NCBI GenBank assembly: GCA_947627335.1
Contig: CANQVQ010000086.1
Span: 1-6,604, forward strand
From: an uncultured Clostridia bacterium
Lineage (GTDB): Bacteria; Bacillota; Clostridia; Oscillospirales; CAG-382
Direction: 5' to 3'
DNA length: 6,604 nucleotides
A program made the translations under genes and the position numbers. Positions 1 through 6,301 of the stretch are shown piece by piece (position 1 is the first letter of the stretch; every line of letters begins with the position of its first letter). Under the pieces are notes generated by a model. It worked only from the letters and a program-made list of their open reading frames with translations, was not told the origin of the DNA and made no database searches.

Positions 1-897
1 CCGCTCTGCACCGTCGGCTACGGGATCGCGACCGGGCAGCTGAGTTTCGTGCTCGGTGCGCTCTACCTCTTCGCCATCAACACGCTGTTCATCGCGCTCT
101 CCGCGCTGCTCGTGACGAAGATGCTCGGCGTACCATGCCGCCGGGAGCTCGACGAGAAGAAGCGGAAGCACATCAGCCGCATCATCGCGGTTCTGATCGT
201 CGTGACCGTCATTCCGAGCATCCTGTTCGGTGCGCTCACGGTCTACAAGTCCGTGATGGAGCAGAACATCAACGATTACCTCGAAAGCGAGTTCGTCTTT
301 GCCGATACCCAGTTGGTCGGCAGCAACGTCGATGGCATCGAGCGGAAAATTTCCGTCTCGCTCGTCGGCGTACAGCTTTCGGACGAGCGGATTGCGGAGC
401 TGGAAAGCAAGCTCGACGATTACGATTTGGGGGATTTCACGCTCCATGTGACCCAGAATCGGCAGATCGAGGGGCAGGACGACGACAAGGTGACGATCGC
501 CCTGCAGGAGAACACCATTCGCGAACTGCAGGAGCAATTGGAGGCGGAAAAAGCCGAACGGGAATCCCTTTCCGAGCGGTTGGAAGGGCAGGTGGACTGC
601 GACGCCCTTGCGCGGAAGTTCGCCGCGATCTTCACGAAGCTGACGGACGTCAAGTGCGGACAGGTCGCCGACGGGGAGGGGTCGTACCTCCTCCTGCTCG
701 CCCGTGCCGATGCGCCGCTCACCGACGAGGAAACGCAGACCGTTTGCAACTTCCTGCGGGAGGAAAGCGGGCTTGCGGACGTCGAACTGCTGATCGATGC
801 GCCGGACCCCACCCCGCCCGAGCCGGAAGAACCGGCGGAACCGGAAGAACCGTCGGACGGTACGGAAAGCGGACCTTCGGATCCCGAGGCGTCGTAA
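1..897 (+). CDS. DUF389 (TIGR00341-like) membrane protein, 3' part only
   Basis: The frame is open from the first base, so the start lies upstream and 298 C-terminal residues are visible; the first in-frame start-like codon (GTG, nt 49) falls inside a membrane helix and is not the true start. The visible part opens with PLCTVGYGIATG and a hydrophobic segment at about residues 15-40. A second membrane helix follows at about 59-82 (start RIIAVLIVV, then PSILFGALTVY). This arrangement matches the end of the DUF389 membrane domain. After it come a soluble alpha/beta stretch, a predicted coiled coil at about residues 166-196 (ENTIRELQEQLEAEKAERE), a small domain with Cys200 and Cys219, and an acidic Pro/Glu/Ser-rich tail from about 267. 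DUF389 proteins have no settled function, and I do not assign one. The gene converges on the minus-strand kinase gene and ends at TAA before a likely shared terminator. Family assignment rests on remembered motif similarity. Confidence 0.8.
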   Translation, partial: PLCTVGYGIATGQLSFVLGALYLFAINTLFIALSALLVTKMLGVPCRRELDEKKRKHISRIIAVLIVVTVIPSILFGALTVYKSVMEQNINDYLESEFVFADTQLVGSNVDGIERKISVSLVGVQLSDERIAELESKLDDYDLGDFTLHVTQNRQIEGQDDDKVTIALQENTIRELQEQLEAEKAERESLSERLEGQVDCDALARKFAAIFTKLTDVKCGQVADGEGSYLLLLARADAPLTDEETQTVCNFLREESGLADVELLIDAPDPTPPEPEEPAEPEEPSDGTESGPSDPEAS

Positions 898-1015
898 AAA
901 CCGCCCCGACGGTGCATATACATAGACCGGTTATCGTCTGCCGAAAAATAAAGGCAAAATACAATAAAATACTGTCCCGTAGGCGGGCGTGTACCGCCGG
1001 AGGAACACAATAAGA

Positions 1016-1065
1016 GAAAACCGGCGAAGGCGGCGTCAGAAGTGGCGCTGACGCAGCCGGTTTTC
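1016..1065. terminator. Bidirectional rho-independent terminator between convergent genes
   Basis: A perfect 10-bp outer stem joins GAAAACCGGC (1016-1025) to GCCGGTTTTC (1056-1065). Inside it lies a perfect 7-bp stem, GCGTCAG (1033-1039) with CTGACGC (1048-1054), closing an 8-nt loop. The two stems are separated by an asymmetric internal loop (7 nt on one side, 1 nt on the other). The outer arm carries A4 on one side and T4 on the other, so the element can act in both directions. Read on the minus strand, the 3' arm runs into TTTTCTCTTATT, a better T-tract than the plus-strand TTTTCGATC. It is therefore probably the end of the kinase-side transcript as well as the DUF389 transcript. Confidence 0.7.
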
Positions 1066-1082
1066 GATCAAAGGGGGGCATT

Positions 1083-1150
1083 GGGGGGAAAAGCAGAGCA
1101 AGGCGGAGCGCACGAAGTGCGCGAAGTCGCCGCGATTGCGTTTGCCCCCC
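1083..1150. repeat. Long imperfect palindrome (about 68 nt) downstream of the kinase gene
   Basis: G6 at 1083-1088 faces C6 at 1145-1150. AAA at 1089-1091 pairs with TTT at 1141-1143, and GCA at 1093-1095 pairs with TGC at 1137-1139. GGCG at 1102-1105 pairs with CGCC at 1128-1131. The centre is a perfect hairpin, GCGCAC-GAA-GTGCGC (1108-1122). Mismatches and small bulges interrupt the arms. The element begins 5 bases past the kinase stop and lies between it and the terminator at 1016-1065. On the minus strand the 3' arm reads TTTTCCCCCC, with no clean T-tract after it. It could be a 3'-protecting RNA structure, a second terminator, or a dispersed palindromic repeat; one window cannot show whether it recurs in the genome. 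Confidence 0.5.
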
Positions 1151-1155
1151 GAAAT

Positions 1156-2408
1156 TTATACGCCGTCGGTCAGCAGGACGGTCAGGTCGTTGACGTTCGT
1201 GCCGGTCGGTCCCGTGACCAGCAGGTCGCCGGATGCGCGGAGGGCGTTGTAGGCGTCGTTGTTGCGCAGGGCGTCGGCGGGGGAAACGCCGGCGTCCCGC
1301 ATTTTCTGCGCCGTGCGCCCGTCCGCAAAGCCGCCTGCCGCGTCGGTCGGACCGTCCGTGCCGTCCGAACCGAACGAGAACAGCACCGCCTTTTCCGGCG
1401 GCAGACCCGCAAGCCCGATGGCGGCGGCGAGCGCAGGGCCAGCTCCTGGTTCCGCCCGCCCAAGCCCGTGCCGGTCACGCGCACGACGGTCTCGCCACCC
1501 GCGAGAAAGGCGCATTTGCCGCCCTTTTCCGCGTAGGTCCGTGCGACGGAGGCGAAGAATCCGCCCGCTTCCCGCGCCTCGCAGGACAGCCGGTCGGTCA
1601 GCAGCACGGTTTTGTAGCCCTTTTCCCGGCACACGCGTTCCGCTTCCGCGCACAACTGCCGCACGGACCCGGCGATATGCGTTTCCGCGTTCGGCAGGCG
1701 CTTCGGGGTCTCCCGTGAAAGCAGCGCAAGCGCCTGCGGCGAGAGGGACAGGCGGTACTTCCGTGCGATCTCCGCCGCTTCCCCGCAGGTCGAACCGTCC
1801 GGGCAGGCGGGACCGGACGCGATGCTGTCCGGGCGGTCGCCGAGCACGTCGGACAGAAGCACCGAAAACACCCGCCCCGGCGCACAGTGCGCCGCGAACC
1901 GTCCGCCCTTGACGGCGGAAAACCGCTTGCGCAGGGTGTTGATCTCGCCGATGTCCGCGCCGCAGGAAAGCAGTTGCCGGGTGACGTCCTCCAGCTCGTC
2001 CGGCGGCAGCAGCGGTCGCTCGAACAGCGCCGAACCGCCCCCGGACAGGCAGAACAGCACCGTGTCCCGCTCGGTCAGTCCGTCGGTCAGCGAAAGGATC
2101 TCCCGCGTCGCGGCGTAGGTGTTTTCGTCCGGCACCGGGTGTCCCGCTTCGCGGACGGCGAGCGGTCCGATCGGACCGCGGCTGTGCCCGTATTTGGTCA
2201 GCACGATCCCGCCGTCGATGCGGTCGCCGAGCAGGCGGCAGGCTTCGTCCGCCATCTCCCACGCGGCTTTGCCGACCGCGAGCAGCAGCAGCTTCCCGTC
2301 GTTCGGCGGGAGCAGCGGCAGGGTCGAACGGACCGCGAACCGGGGCAGTTCCTTCGCCCGGCGCAGCGCCGACGAGAGGATTTCCTGCGCGTCCTCGCGA
2401 ACGGACAT
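1156..2408 (-). pseudogene. gckA: Glycerate 2-kinase (GckA/TtuD, MOFRL family) broken by one frameshift
   Basis: This family phosphorylates D-glycerate to 2-phosphoglycerate with ATP in the cytoplasm, feeding lower glycolysis from glycerate and aldarate breakdown. From ATG at 2408 the frame encodes an N-terminal DUF4147-type domain with AVGKAAWEMA (residues 44-53), HPVPDE (90-95), LSGGGSAL (121-128), SDVLGD (186-191) with IASGP (196-200), and LAGGETVV (302-309). It then reads GLGGRNQELAL (315-325). After Leu325 (nt 1436-1434) the match jumps to another frame, which carries the MOFRL-domain motifs GSDGTDGPTDAAGG, NNDAYNAL and GPTGTNVNDL and ends at TAA (1156-1158). Adding one base near nt 1433/1434 gives a continuous protein of about 417 residues, the normal family length. 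As written, the start frame continues out of frame to a TGA at 1182-1184 (408 residues), losing the GTDGPTDAAG segment. The start is supported by AGGAGG at 2416-2421, 7 nt upstream. The break may be a real recent mutation or a sequencing or assembly error; the intact downstream sequence argues against old decay. The family assignment is firm. Confidence 0.88.
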
Positions 2409-2432
2409 GACGATCCCTCCTTCTTTGAGAAA

Positions 2433-2461
2433 GGGGGCGGCGGGAAAAGACCGCCGTCCCC
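2433..2461 (-). terminator. GC-rich hairpin with short T-run between pckG and the kinase gene
   Basis: On the minus strand, GGGG-A-CGGCGG pairs with CCGCCG-CCCC around a T-rich loop. This gives ten G-C pairs with one bulged A, followed by CTTTCTC. It starts about 29 nt after the pckG stop and ends just before the kinase Shine-Dalgarno site. The T-run is short and interrupted, so it may be a weak terminator, an attenuator or an RNA-processing barrier that lowers kinase expression relative to pckG. No separate kinase promoter was recognised in this 81-nt gap, so some read-through is likely. Confidence 0.5.
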
Positions 2462-2489
2462 TGAACGCTATTTTTTCGCTCGACGCGAA

Positions 2490-4316
2490 TCACATCGCCT
2501 GCAAGCGGGCGAGTTCCTCGTCGTATTCCTTCTGCAGGGCGGCGGGGAGTTTTTCGCCGATCTTGTTGGCGTAGAATTCCTTGATGTTCGCGAAGTCCTC
2601 TAGCCACGCGTCCTTATCGACGGTCAGGATGCTCTTGAGGTCGTCCAGACCGAACTTGTGACCCGCACTGATCTCGTAATCCAGACCTTCGAGGTTGATG
2701 TCCTCCGCCTTCGGGATATAGCCGATCGGCGTTTCGACCGCGTCGACCTTGCCTTCGCAGCGCTTGATAATCCATTCCAGCACGCGGAAGTTGTCGCCGA
2801 AGCCCGGCCACATGAAGTTGCCGTCCTTGTCGAGGCGGAACCAGTTGACATGGAAGATCTTCGGGACCACGTCCGCGATGTTCTCCATGTCCAGCCAATG
2901 CTGGAAGTAGTCGCCCATGGCGTAGCCGCAGAACGGGATCATCGCCATCGGGTCGCGGCGCACCACGCCGACCGCACCGGCGGCGGCAGCCGTGGTTTCG
3001 GACGCCATGATGGAGCCGACGAACGTGCCGTGGGTCCAGTTGAAGGATTGATACACCAGCGGGGCGGTCTTGGCGCGACGACCGCCGAAGATGATGGCGG
3101 TCAGCGGGACGCCTGCCGGGTTGTCAAATTCCTTGGAGACGCAGGGGCAGTTCTTCGCGGGCGCCGTGAAGCGGGAGTTCGGGTGCGCACCGGCGGTCTG
3201 GACCTTGTTCGCCTTGTCGTACTTGGTGTAATCCCACTTTTCGCCTCTCCAGTTGAGGGCGTTCTTCGGGGGATTGTTGTCCAGCCCTTCCCACCAGACG
3301 GTGTTGTCGTCGAGGTTGTGGGCGACGTTGGTGAAGATCGTGTTCTTTTGGGTGGACGCGAGGGCGTTCGGGTTGGACTTGACGTTCGTGCCGGGGGCGA
3401 CGCCGAAGAAGCCGTTCTCCGGGTTGCAGGCCCACAGTCTGCCGTCCGGACCCTTGCGGATCCACGCGATGTCGTCGCCGACGCACCAGACCTTGTACCC
3501 CTTGTTGCGGTAGGTTTCCGGTGGAATGAGCATGGCGAGGTTGGTTTTGCCGCAGGCGGACGGGAACGCAGCCGAGATATACTTGATCTCGCCCTGCGGA
3601 TTTTCGATGCCGAGGATCAGCATATGCTCCGCCATCCAGCCCTCGTTCTTGCCGAGGTAGGACGCGATACGCAGCGCGAAGCACTTCTTACCGAGCAGGA
3701 CGTTTCCGCCGTAGCCGGAGTTGATGGACCAGATGGTGTTGTCCTCCGGGAAGTGGCAGATATAGCGCTCCTGCGCGTCCATATTGGCACGGGCGTGCAG
3801 ACCCTTGATGAAGTCGCCGTCCGTCCCCATGGATTCCAGCACGTCGAGACCGACACGCGTCATGATGAGCATATTCAGCACGACGTAGATGGAATCGGTC
3901 AGCTCGATGCCGTTCTTGGCGAAGTCGGAGCCGACGACGGACATGGAGTAGGGGATGACGTACATGGTTTTTCCGTTGTAGGAATTCTTATACAGCTTGC
4001 TCAGCTTCGCATAGCATTCCTGCGGGTCCATCCAGTTGTTGGTGTTGCCGGCGTCCTCCTTCTTGCGGGAGCAGATGAACGTGCGGTCCTCCACGCGGGC
4101 GACGTCGTTGACGGCGGTGCGGTGCAGGTAGCAGCCGGGGAGCTTCTCCTGGTTGAGCTTGAACAGTTCGCCGGTTGCGCAGGCTTCCGCACGCAGGGCT
4201 TCCGCCTGTTCTTCGGAGCCGTCGATCAGGACGACGTCCTTCGGACCGACCAGCTCGATCATCTCGTCGAGCCATTCGTTGAGTTTGGCATTTTTGATGC
4301 CGAGATTGTTTTTCAT
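2490..4316 (-). CDS. pckG: Phosphoenolpyruvate carboxykinase (GTP)
   Basis: PckG (EC 4.1.1.32) interconverts oxaloacetate + GTP with PEP + GDP + CO2, using Mn2+/Mg2+, in the cytoplasm. In anaerobes it may run toward oxaloacetate to fix CO2 (family knowledge; direction here is inferred). The 608-residue length is typical of the GTP-dependent family. Visible landmarks are RVEDRTF (74-80, substrate-binding Arg region), SGYGGN (200-205), AEHMLILGI (229-237, with a probable metal-ligand His231), and FPSACGKTNLAML (251-263). That last segment is the P-loop (kinase-1a) with the family's reactive Cys255. VGDDIAW (279-285) is the kinase-2 metal-binding motif. FGGRRA (410-415), YQSFNWTHGTFVGS (422-435) and NFRVLEW (509-515) belong to the nucleotide and active-site regions. 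No key residue appears to be missing. ATG at 4316 is preceded by GGAGG (4323-4327) with 6 nt spacing. Only 25 nt separate it from the ksgA stop, so it is probably cotranscribed with ksgA and uxuA. Confidence 0.97.
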   Translation of the reverse strand: MKNNLGIKNAKLNEWLDEMIELVGPKDVVLIDGSEEQAEALRAEACATGELFKLNQEKLPGCYLHRTAVNDVARVEDRTFICSRKKEDAGNTNNWMDPQECYAKLSKLYKNSYNGKTMYVIPYSMSVVGSDFAKNGIELTDSIYVVLNMLIMTRVGLDVLESMGTDGDFIKGLHARANMDAQERYICHFPEDNTIWSINSGYGGNVLLGKKCFALRIASYLGKNEGWMAEHMLILGIENPQGEIKYISAAFPSACGKTNLAMLIPPETYRNKGYKVWCVGDDIAWIRKGPDGRLWACNPENGFFGVAPGTNVKSNPNALASTQKNTIFTNVAHNLDDNTVWWEGLDNNPPKNALNWRGEKWDYTKYDKANKVQTAGAHPNSRFTAPAKNCPCVSKEFDNPAGVPLTAIIFGGRRAKTAPLVYQSFNWTHGTFVGSIMASETTAAAAGAVGVVRRDPMAMIPFCGYAMGDYFQHWLDMENIADVVPKIFHVNWFRLDKDGNFMWPGFGDNFRVLEWIIKRCEGKVDAVETPIGYIPKAEDINLEGLDYEISAGHKFGLDDLKSILTVDKDAWLEDFANIKEFYANKIGEKLPAALQKEYDEELARLQAM

Positions 4317-4341
4317 GGGTTTCCTCCGTTTTCTTGGTTCT

Positions 4342-5178
4342 CTATGGTGATTCTTTTTCTCGTTTCAGAAGCAGCGCGTCGCTGATTTCGGCGAACTTTT
4401 CGAGCGAAAGCGCTTCCCCGCGGATTTCCGGGGGCAGACCGCAGTCCGCGAGCAATTGGACCGTTTCCTCCTTGGAGAGGAACGGGAAATAGGCGCACAG
4501 GGCGTTGCAAAGGGTCTTTCGACGTTGCAGAAAGGACGCTTTGACGACCTCGAACAGCAGCGATTCCTCCCGCACGGCGACCGGCGGGGACGCGTACACG
4601 TCCAGCCGAATGACCGCACTGTCCACCTTCGGACGCGGGGAGAAACACCCCGCCGGGACGGCGAACAACCGCCTGACCTTTGCGTAGTACCCGACCGACA
4701 GCGTCACCGCACCGCAGTTTTCACTGCCCGGCACGGCGCACAGCCGCTCGGCAAATTCCTTCTGCACCATGACCGTGATGCTGCGAAAGCCGTACCGACC
4801 TTCGAGCAGCTTCATGAGGATGGGCGTGGTGATATAGTAGGGCAGATTGGCGCAGACGCAGACGTCAAGCCCCGGAAATTCCGCCGCCAGCAGGGCTTTC
4901 AGGTCGGTTTGCAGGACGTCCTGCCAGAGCACCTTCACGTTCCCGAACGGACGCAGACGCTCGGTCAGCGGGTCCTGCAGGTCCCGGTCGATCTCGACGG
5001 CGACCACCTTCGCGGCGACCGGCGCGAGCTGCACCGTCAGCGCGCCCAGCCCCGGACCGATCTCCAGCACGCCGCAGGACGCGTCGATGCCGCTTTCCCG
5101 CACGATGCGGGCGGGAATGGCGGGATTCGTCAGGAAATTCTGCCCATACTGCTTCTTTTTGCGGAACGGTTGACTCAT
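4342..5178 (-). CDS. rsmA: 16S rRNA (adenine1518-N6/adenine1519-N6)-dimethyltransferase KsgA/RsmA
   Basis: KsgA dimethylates two adjacent adenines in the 3' terminal helix of 16S rRNA, using S-adenosylmethionine, late in 30S assembly. The 278-residue protein shows the N-terminal QNFL motif (13-16), SAM-binding motif I EIGPGLGALT (39-48), an acidic residue at VEID (61-64), and the catalytic motif IV NLPYY (111-115). MVQKEFAERL (137-146) and FSPRPKVDSAV (179-189) are further family signatures. The C-terminal helical domain contains FLQRRKTL (216-223). I chose ATG at 5178 because QNFL is then at its usual distance from the N terminus; a GTG at 5223 would add 15 residues that belong to the uxuA coding end. 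The start overlaps the uxuA stop as ATGA, and no Shine-Dalgarno site is visible in the preceding 20 nt, so translational coupling is likely. The ribonuclease M5 gene that often precedes ksgA in Firmicutes is absent here. Nothing looks damaged. Confidence 0.96.
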   Translation of the reverse strand: MSQPFRKKKQYGQNFLTNPAIPARIVRESGIDASCGVLEIGPGLGALTVQLAPVAAKVVAVEIDRDLQDPLTERLRPFGNVKVLWQDVLQTDLKALLAAEFPGLDVCVCANLPYYITTPILMKLLEGRYGFRSITVMVQKEFAERLCAVPGSENCGAVTLSVGYYAKVRRLFAVPAGCFSPRPKVDSAVIRLDVYASPPVAVREESLLFEVVKASFLQRRKTLCNALCAYFPFLSKEETVQLLADCGLPPEIRGEALSLEKFAEISDALLLKREKESP

Positions 5179-6239
5179 GCGGGCGTGTAACGCGACGGGG
5201 AAGAGCCGCTCAGACCCTCCCACAGCCCGGACAGGTAGGTCGCGCCCAGTGCGCGGTCGTACAGCCCGTAGCCGGGTTTGCCGGTCTCGCCCCAGATCAT
5301 CCGCCCGTGGTCCGGGCGCAGATAACCGTCGAAGCCGGTCCTGACCAGCGCTTCGAGCACCCCGCGCAGCGACAGCGAGCCGCAGTCGCTCGGGTGGGCG
5401 GTCTCGCGGAAGTCCCGTTCGCCCTCCAGCCGCACGTTGCGGGCGTGGACGAAATGGACGCGACCCTGCGACGCATACTTTTCGGTCAGGCGCACCACGT
5501 CGTTCCCGCGGGACGCGCCCAGCGAGCCGGTGCAGAGCGTCAGCCCGTTATACGGCGACGGATGCAGCCGCAGCAGGCGGTCGAGGTTCTCTTCGCAGGT
5601 GACGATGCGGGGCAGACCGAAGACGTCCCACGGCGGGTCGTCCGGGTGGATGGCGAGCCGCACGTCGCACTGCTCGCAGACCGGGATGACCGCGTCGAGG
5701 AAGACCTTCAGGTTCCGGAACAGGTCCTCCCCGGTCATACCGGCGTACTCGTCGAGCAGGCGGTTGAGCCCTTCCGGGGTGTAGCTTTCGTCCCAGCCGG
5801 GCAGGGAAAGTCCGCCCGCACGGGGGTCCATCGCCCGCACCTGCTCCTCGCGGTAGACCAGCGAATCGGAGCCGTCCGGCGCCGGTGCGTGCAGGTCGCT
5901 GCGCAGCCAGTCGAACACCGGCATGAAGTTGTAGCAGACGCACTTGACGCCCTGTTCGCCCAGCCGACGGATATTTTCGCAGTAGGCGTCGAGGTACTTT
6001 TCGCGGGAAGGCTTGCCGAGCTTGACGTCCTCGTGGACCGGCACGCTTTCCACGCATTCAAAGGCGAGACCGTGGGCATTCGCCTGCTCCCTGAGCGAAC
6101 GGATGCTTTCGCGGCTCCAGACCTCGCCGGGCGGCACGTCGTAGACGGCGGAAACGACGCCATGCACCGTCGGGATCTGCGCGATATACGCCAGCGGGAT
6201 GCTGTCCTGCGGTCCGTACCAGCGGAACGACAGTTTCAT
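5175..6239 (-). CDS. uxuA: D-mannonate dehydratase
   Basis: UxuA (EC 4.2.1.8) dehydrates D-mannonate to 2-keto-3-deoxy-D-gluconate in the glucuronate branch of hexuronate catabolism; it is a TIM-barrel enzyme that needs a divalent metal. The 354-residue length fits the shorter Gram-positive form. Signatures are YNFMPVFDW (103-111), IHPDDPPW (197-204), LCTGSLGA (235-242), HFVHARNV (262-269) and YLRPDHGRMIWGE (306-318). His198, Cys236, His265 and Asp310 sit in the segments that hold the metal in this family; exact equivalence is inferred. ATG at 6239 begins MKLSFRWYGP, the normal family start. An in-frame upstream codon at 6344 would add 35 residues that cross the promoter, so it was rejected. 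Its neighbours are queG upstream and ksgA overlapping its stop. The partner genes uxuB, uxaC and kdgK/kdgA are not in the window. Confidence 0.96.
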   Translation of the reverse strand: MKLSFRWYGPQDSIPLAYIAQIPTVHGVVSAVYDVPPGEVWSRESIRSLREQANAHGLAFECVESVPVHEDVKLGKPSREKYLDAYCENIRRLGEQGVKCVCYNFMPVFDWLRSDLHAPAPDGSDSLVYREEQVRAMDPRAGGLSLPGWDESYTPEGLNRLLDEYAGMTGEDLFRNLKVFLDAVIPVCEQCDVRLAIHPDDPPWDVFGLPRIVTCEENLDRLLRLHPSPYNGLTLCTGSLGASRGNDVVRLTEKYASQGRVHFVHARNVRLEGERDFRETAHPSDCGSLSLRGVLEALVRTGFDGYLRPDHGRMIWGETGKPGYGLYDRALGATYLSGLWEGLSGSSPSRYTPA

Positions 6240-6245
6240 GTGCGT

Positions 6246-6254
6246 CCTCTCCTT
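6246..6254 (-). promoter_or_regulatory. Ribosome binding site of uxuA
   Basis: The minus strand reads AAGGAGAGG here. AGGAG ends 9 nt, and the overlapping AGAGG 6 nt, before ATG at 6239. This purine-rich site decides in favour of the 354-residue UxuA over the longer frame that starts upstream of the promoter. Confidence 0.8.
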
Positions 6255-6273
6255 CCATTGTCTTCCAGTATAT

Positions 6274-6301
6274 ATTATAGCACAGTTTTGCGGCTTGTCA
6301 A
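6274..6301 (-). promoter_or_regulatory. Sigma-A promoter for the uxuA-ksgA-pckG operon
   Basis: On the minus strand a perfect -35 box TTGACA (6301-6296) is followed by a 16-nt spacer and a perfect -10 box TATAAT (6279-6274). The spacer ends in TGC, giving an extended -10. Transcription would start near nt 6267, leaving an untranslated leader of about 27 nt before the uxuA ATG. The surrounding sequence (about 6262-6325) is clearly more AT-rich than the genes. I see no convincing inverted-repeat operator over the promoter, so control by a sugar-acid repressor cannot be read from the sequence. The TGA inside TTGACA is also the stop codon of the upstream queG-like gene. Confidence 0.85.

Noticed and set aside
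135..1013. 292-codon frame overlapping the DUF389 gene on the same strand
   Set aside because: Arg/Gly-rich shifted-frame translation of the DUF389 coding region, with no domain signal; the other frame has clear membrane helices and a coiled coil.
935..1013. Possible small RNA or small ORF after the DUF389 gene: AT-rich patch with TACAAT, a GGCGG/CCGCC hairpin and GGAGGAACACAATAAG
   Set aside because: No -35 box fits the TACAAT, no ATG, GTG or TTG follows the GGAGG at a usable distance, and the hairpin stem has only 5 bp. The evidence is too weak to call a gene.
1156..2607. A long single open frame of 483 codons covering the kinase on the minus strand
   Set aside because: Only its last part (from about nt 1433 down to 1156) is real kinase sequence. 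The rest is an Arg-rich shadow of the true frame starting at 2408.
2658..4385. 575-codon open frame on the plus strand opposite pckG
   Set aside because: It is exactly antisense to a complete PEP carboxykinase gene with all its motifs. The low-complexity Val/Arg/Asp/Gly-rich translation is what GC-rich codon bias produces on the opposite strand.
5179..5223. GTG at 5223 as the ksgA start
   Set aside because: It would place 15 extra residues before the conserved N terminus and lie wholly inside uxuA; the ATG at 5178 fits the family and the ATGA overlap.
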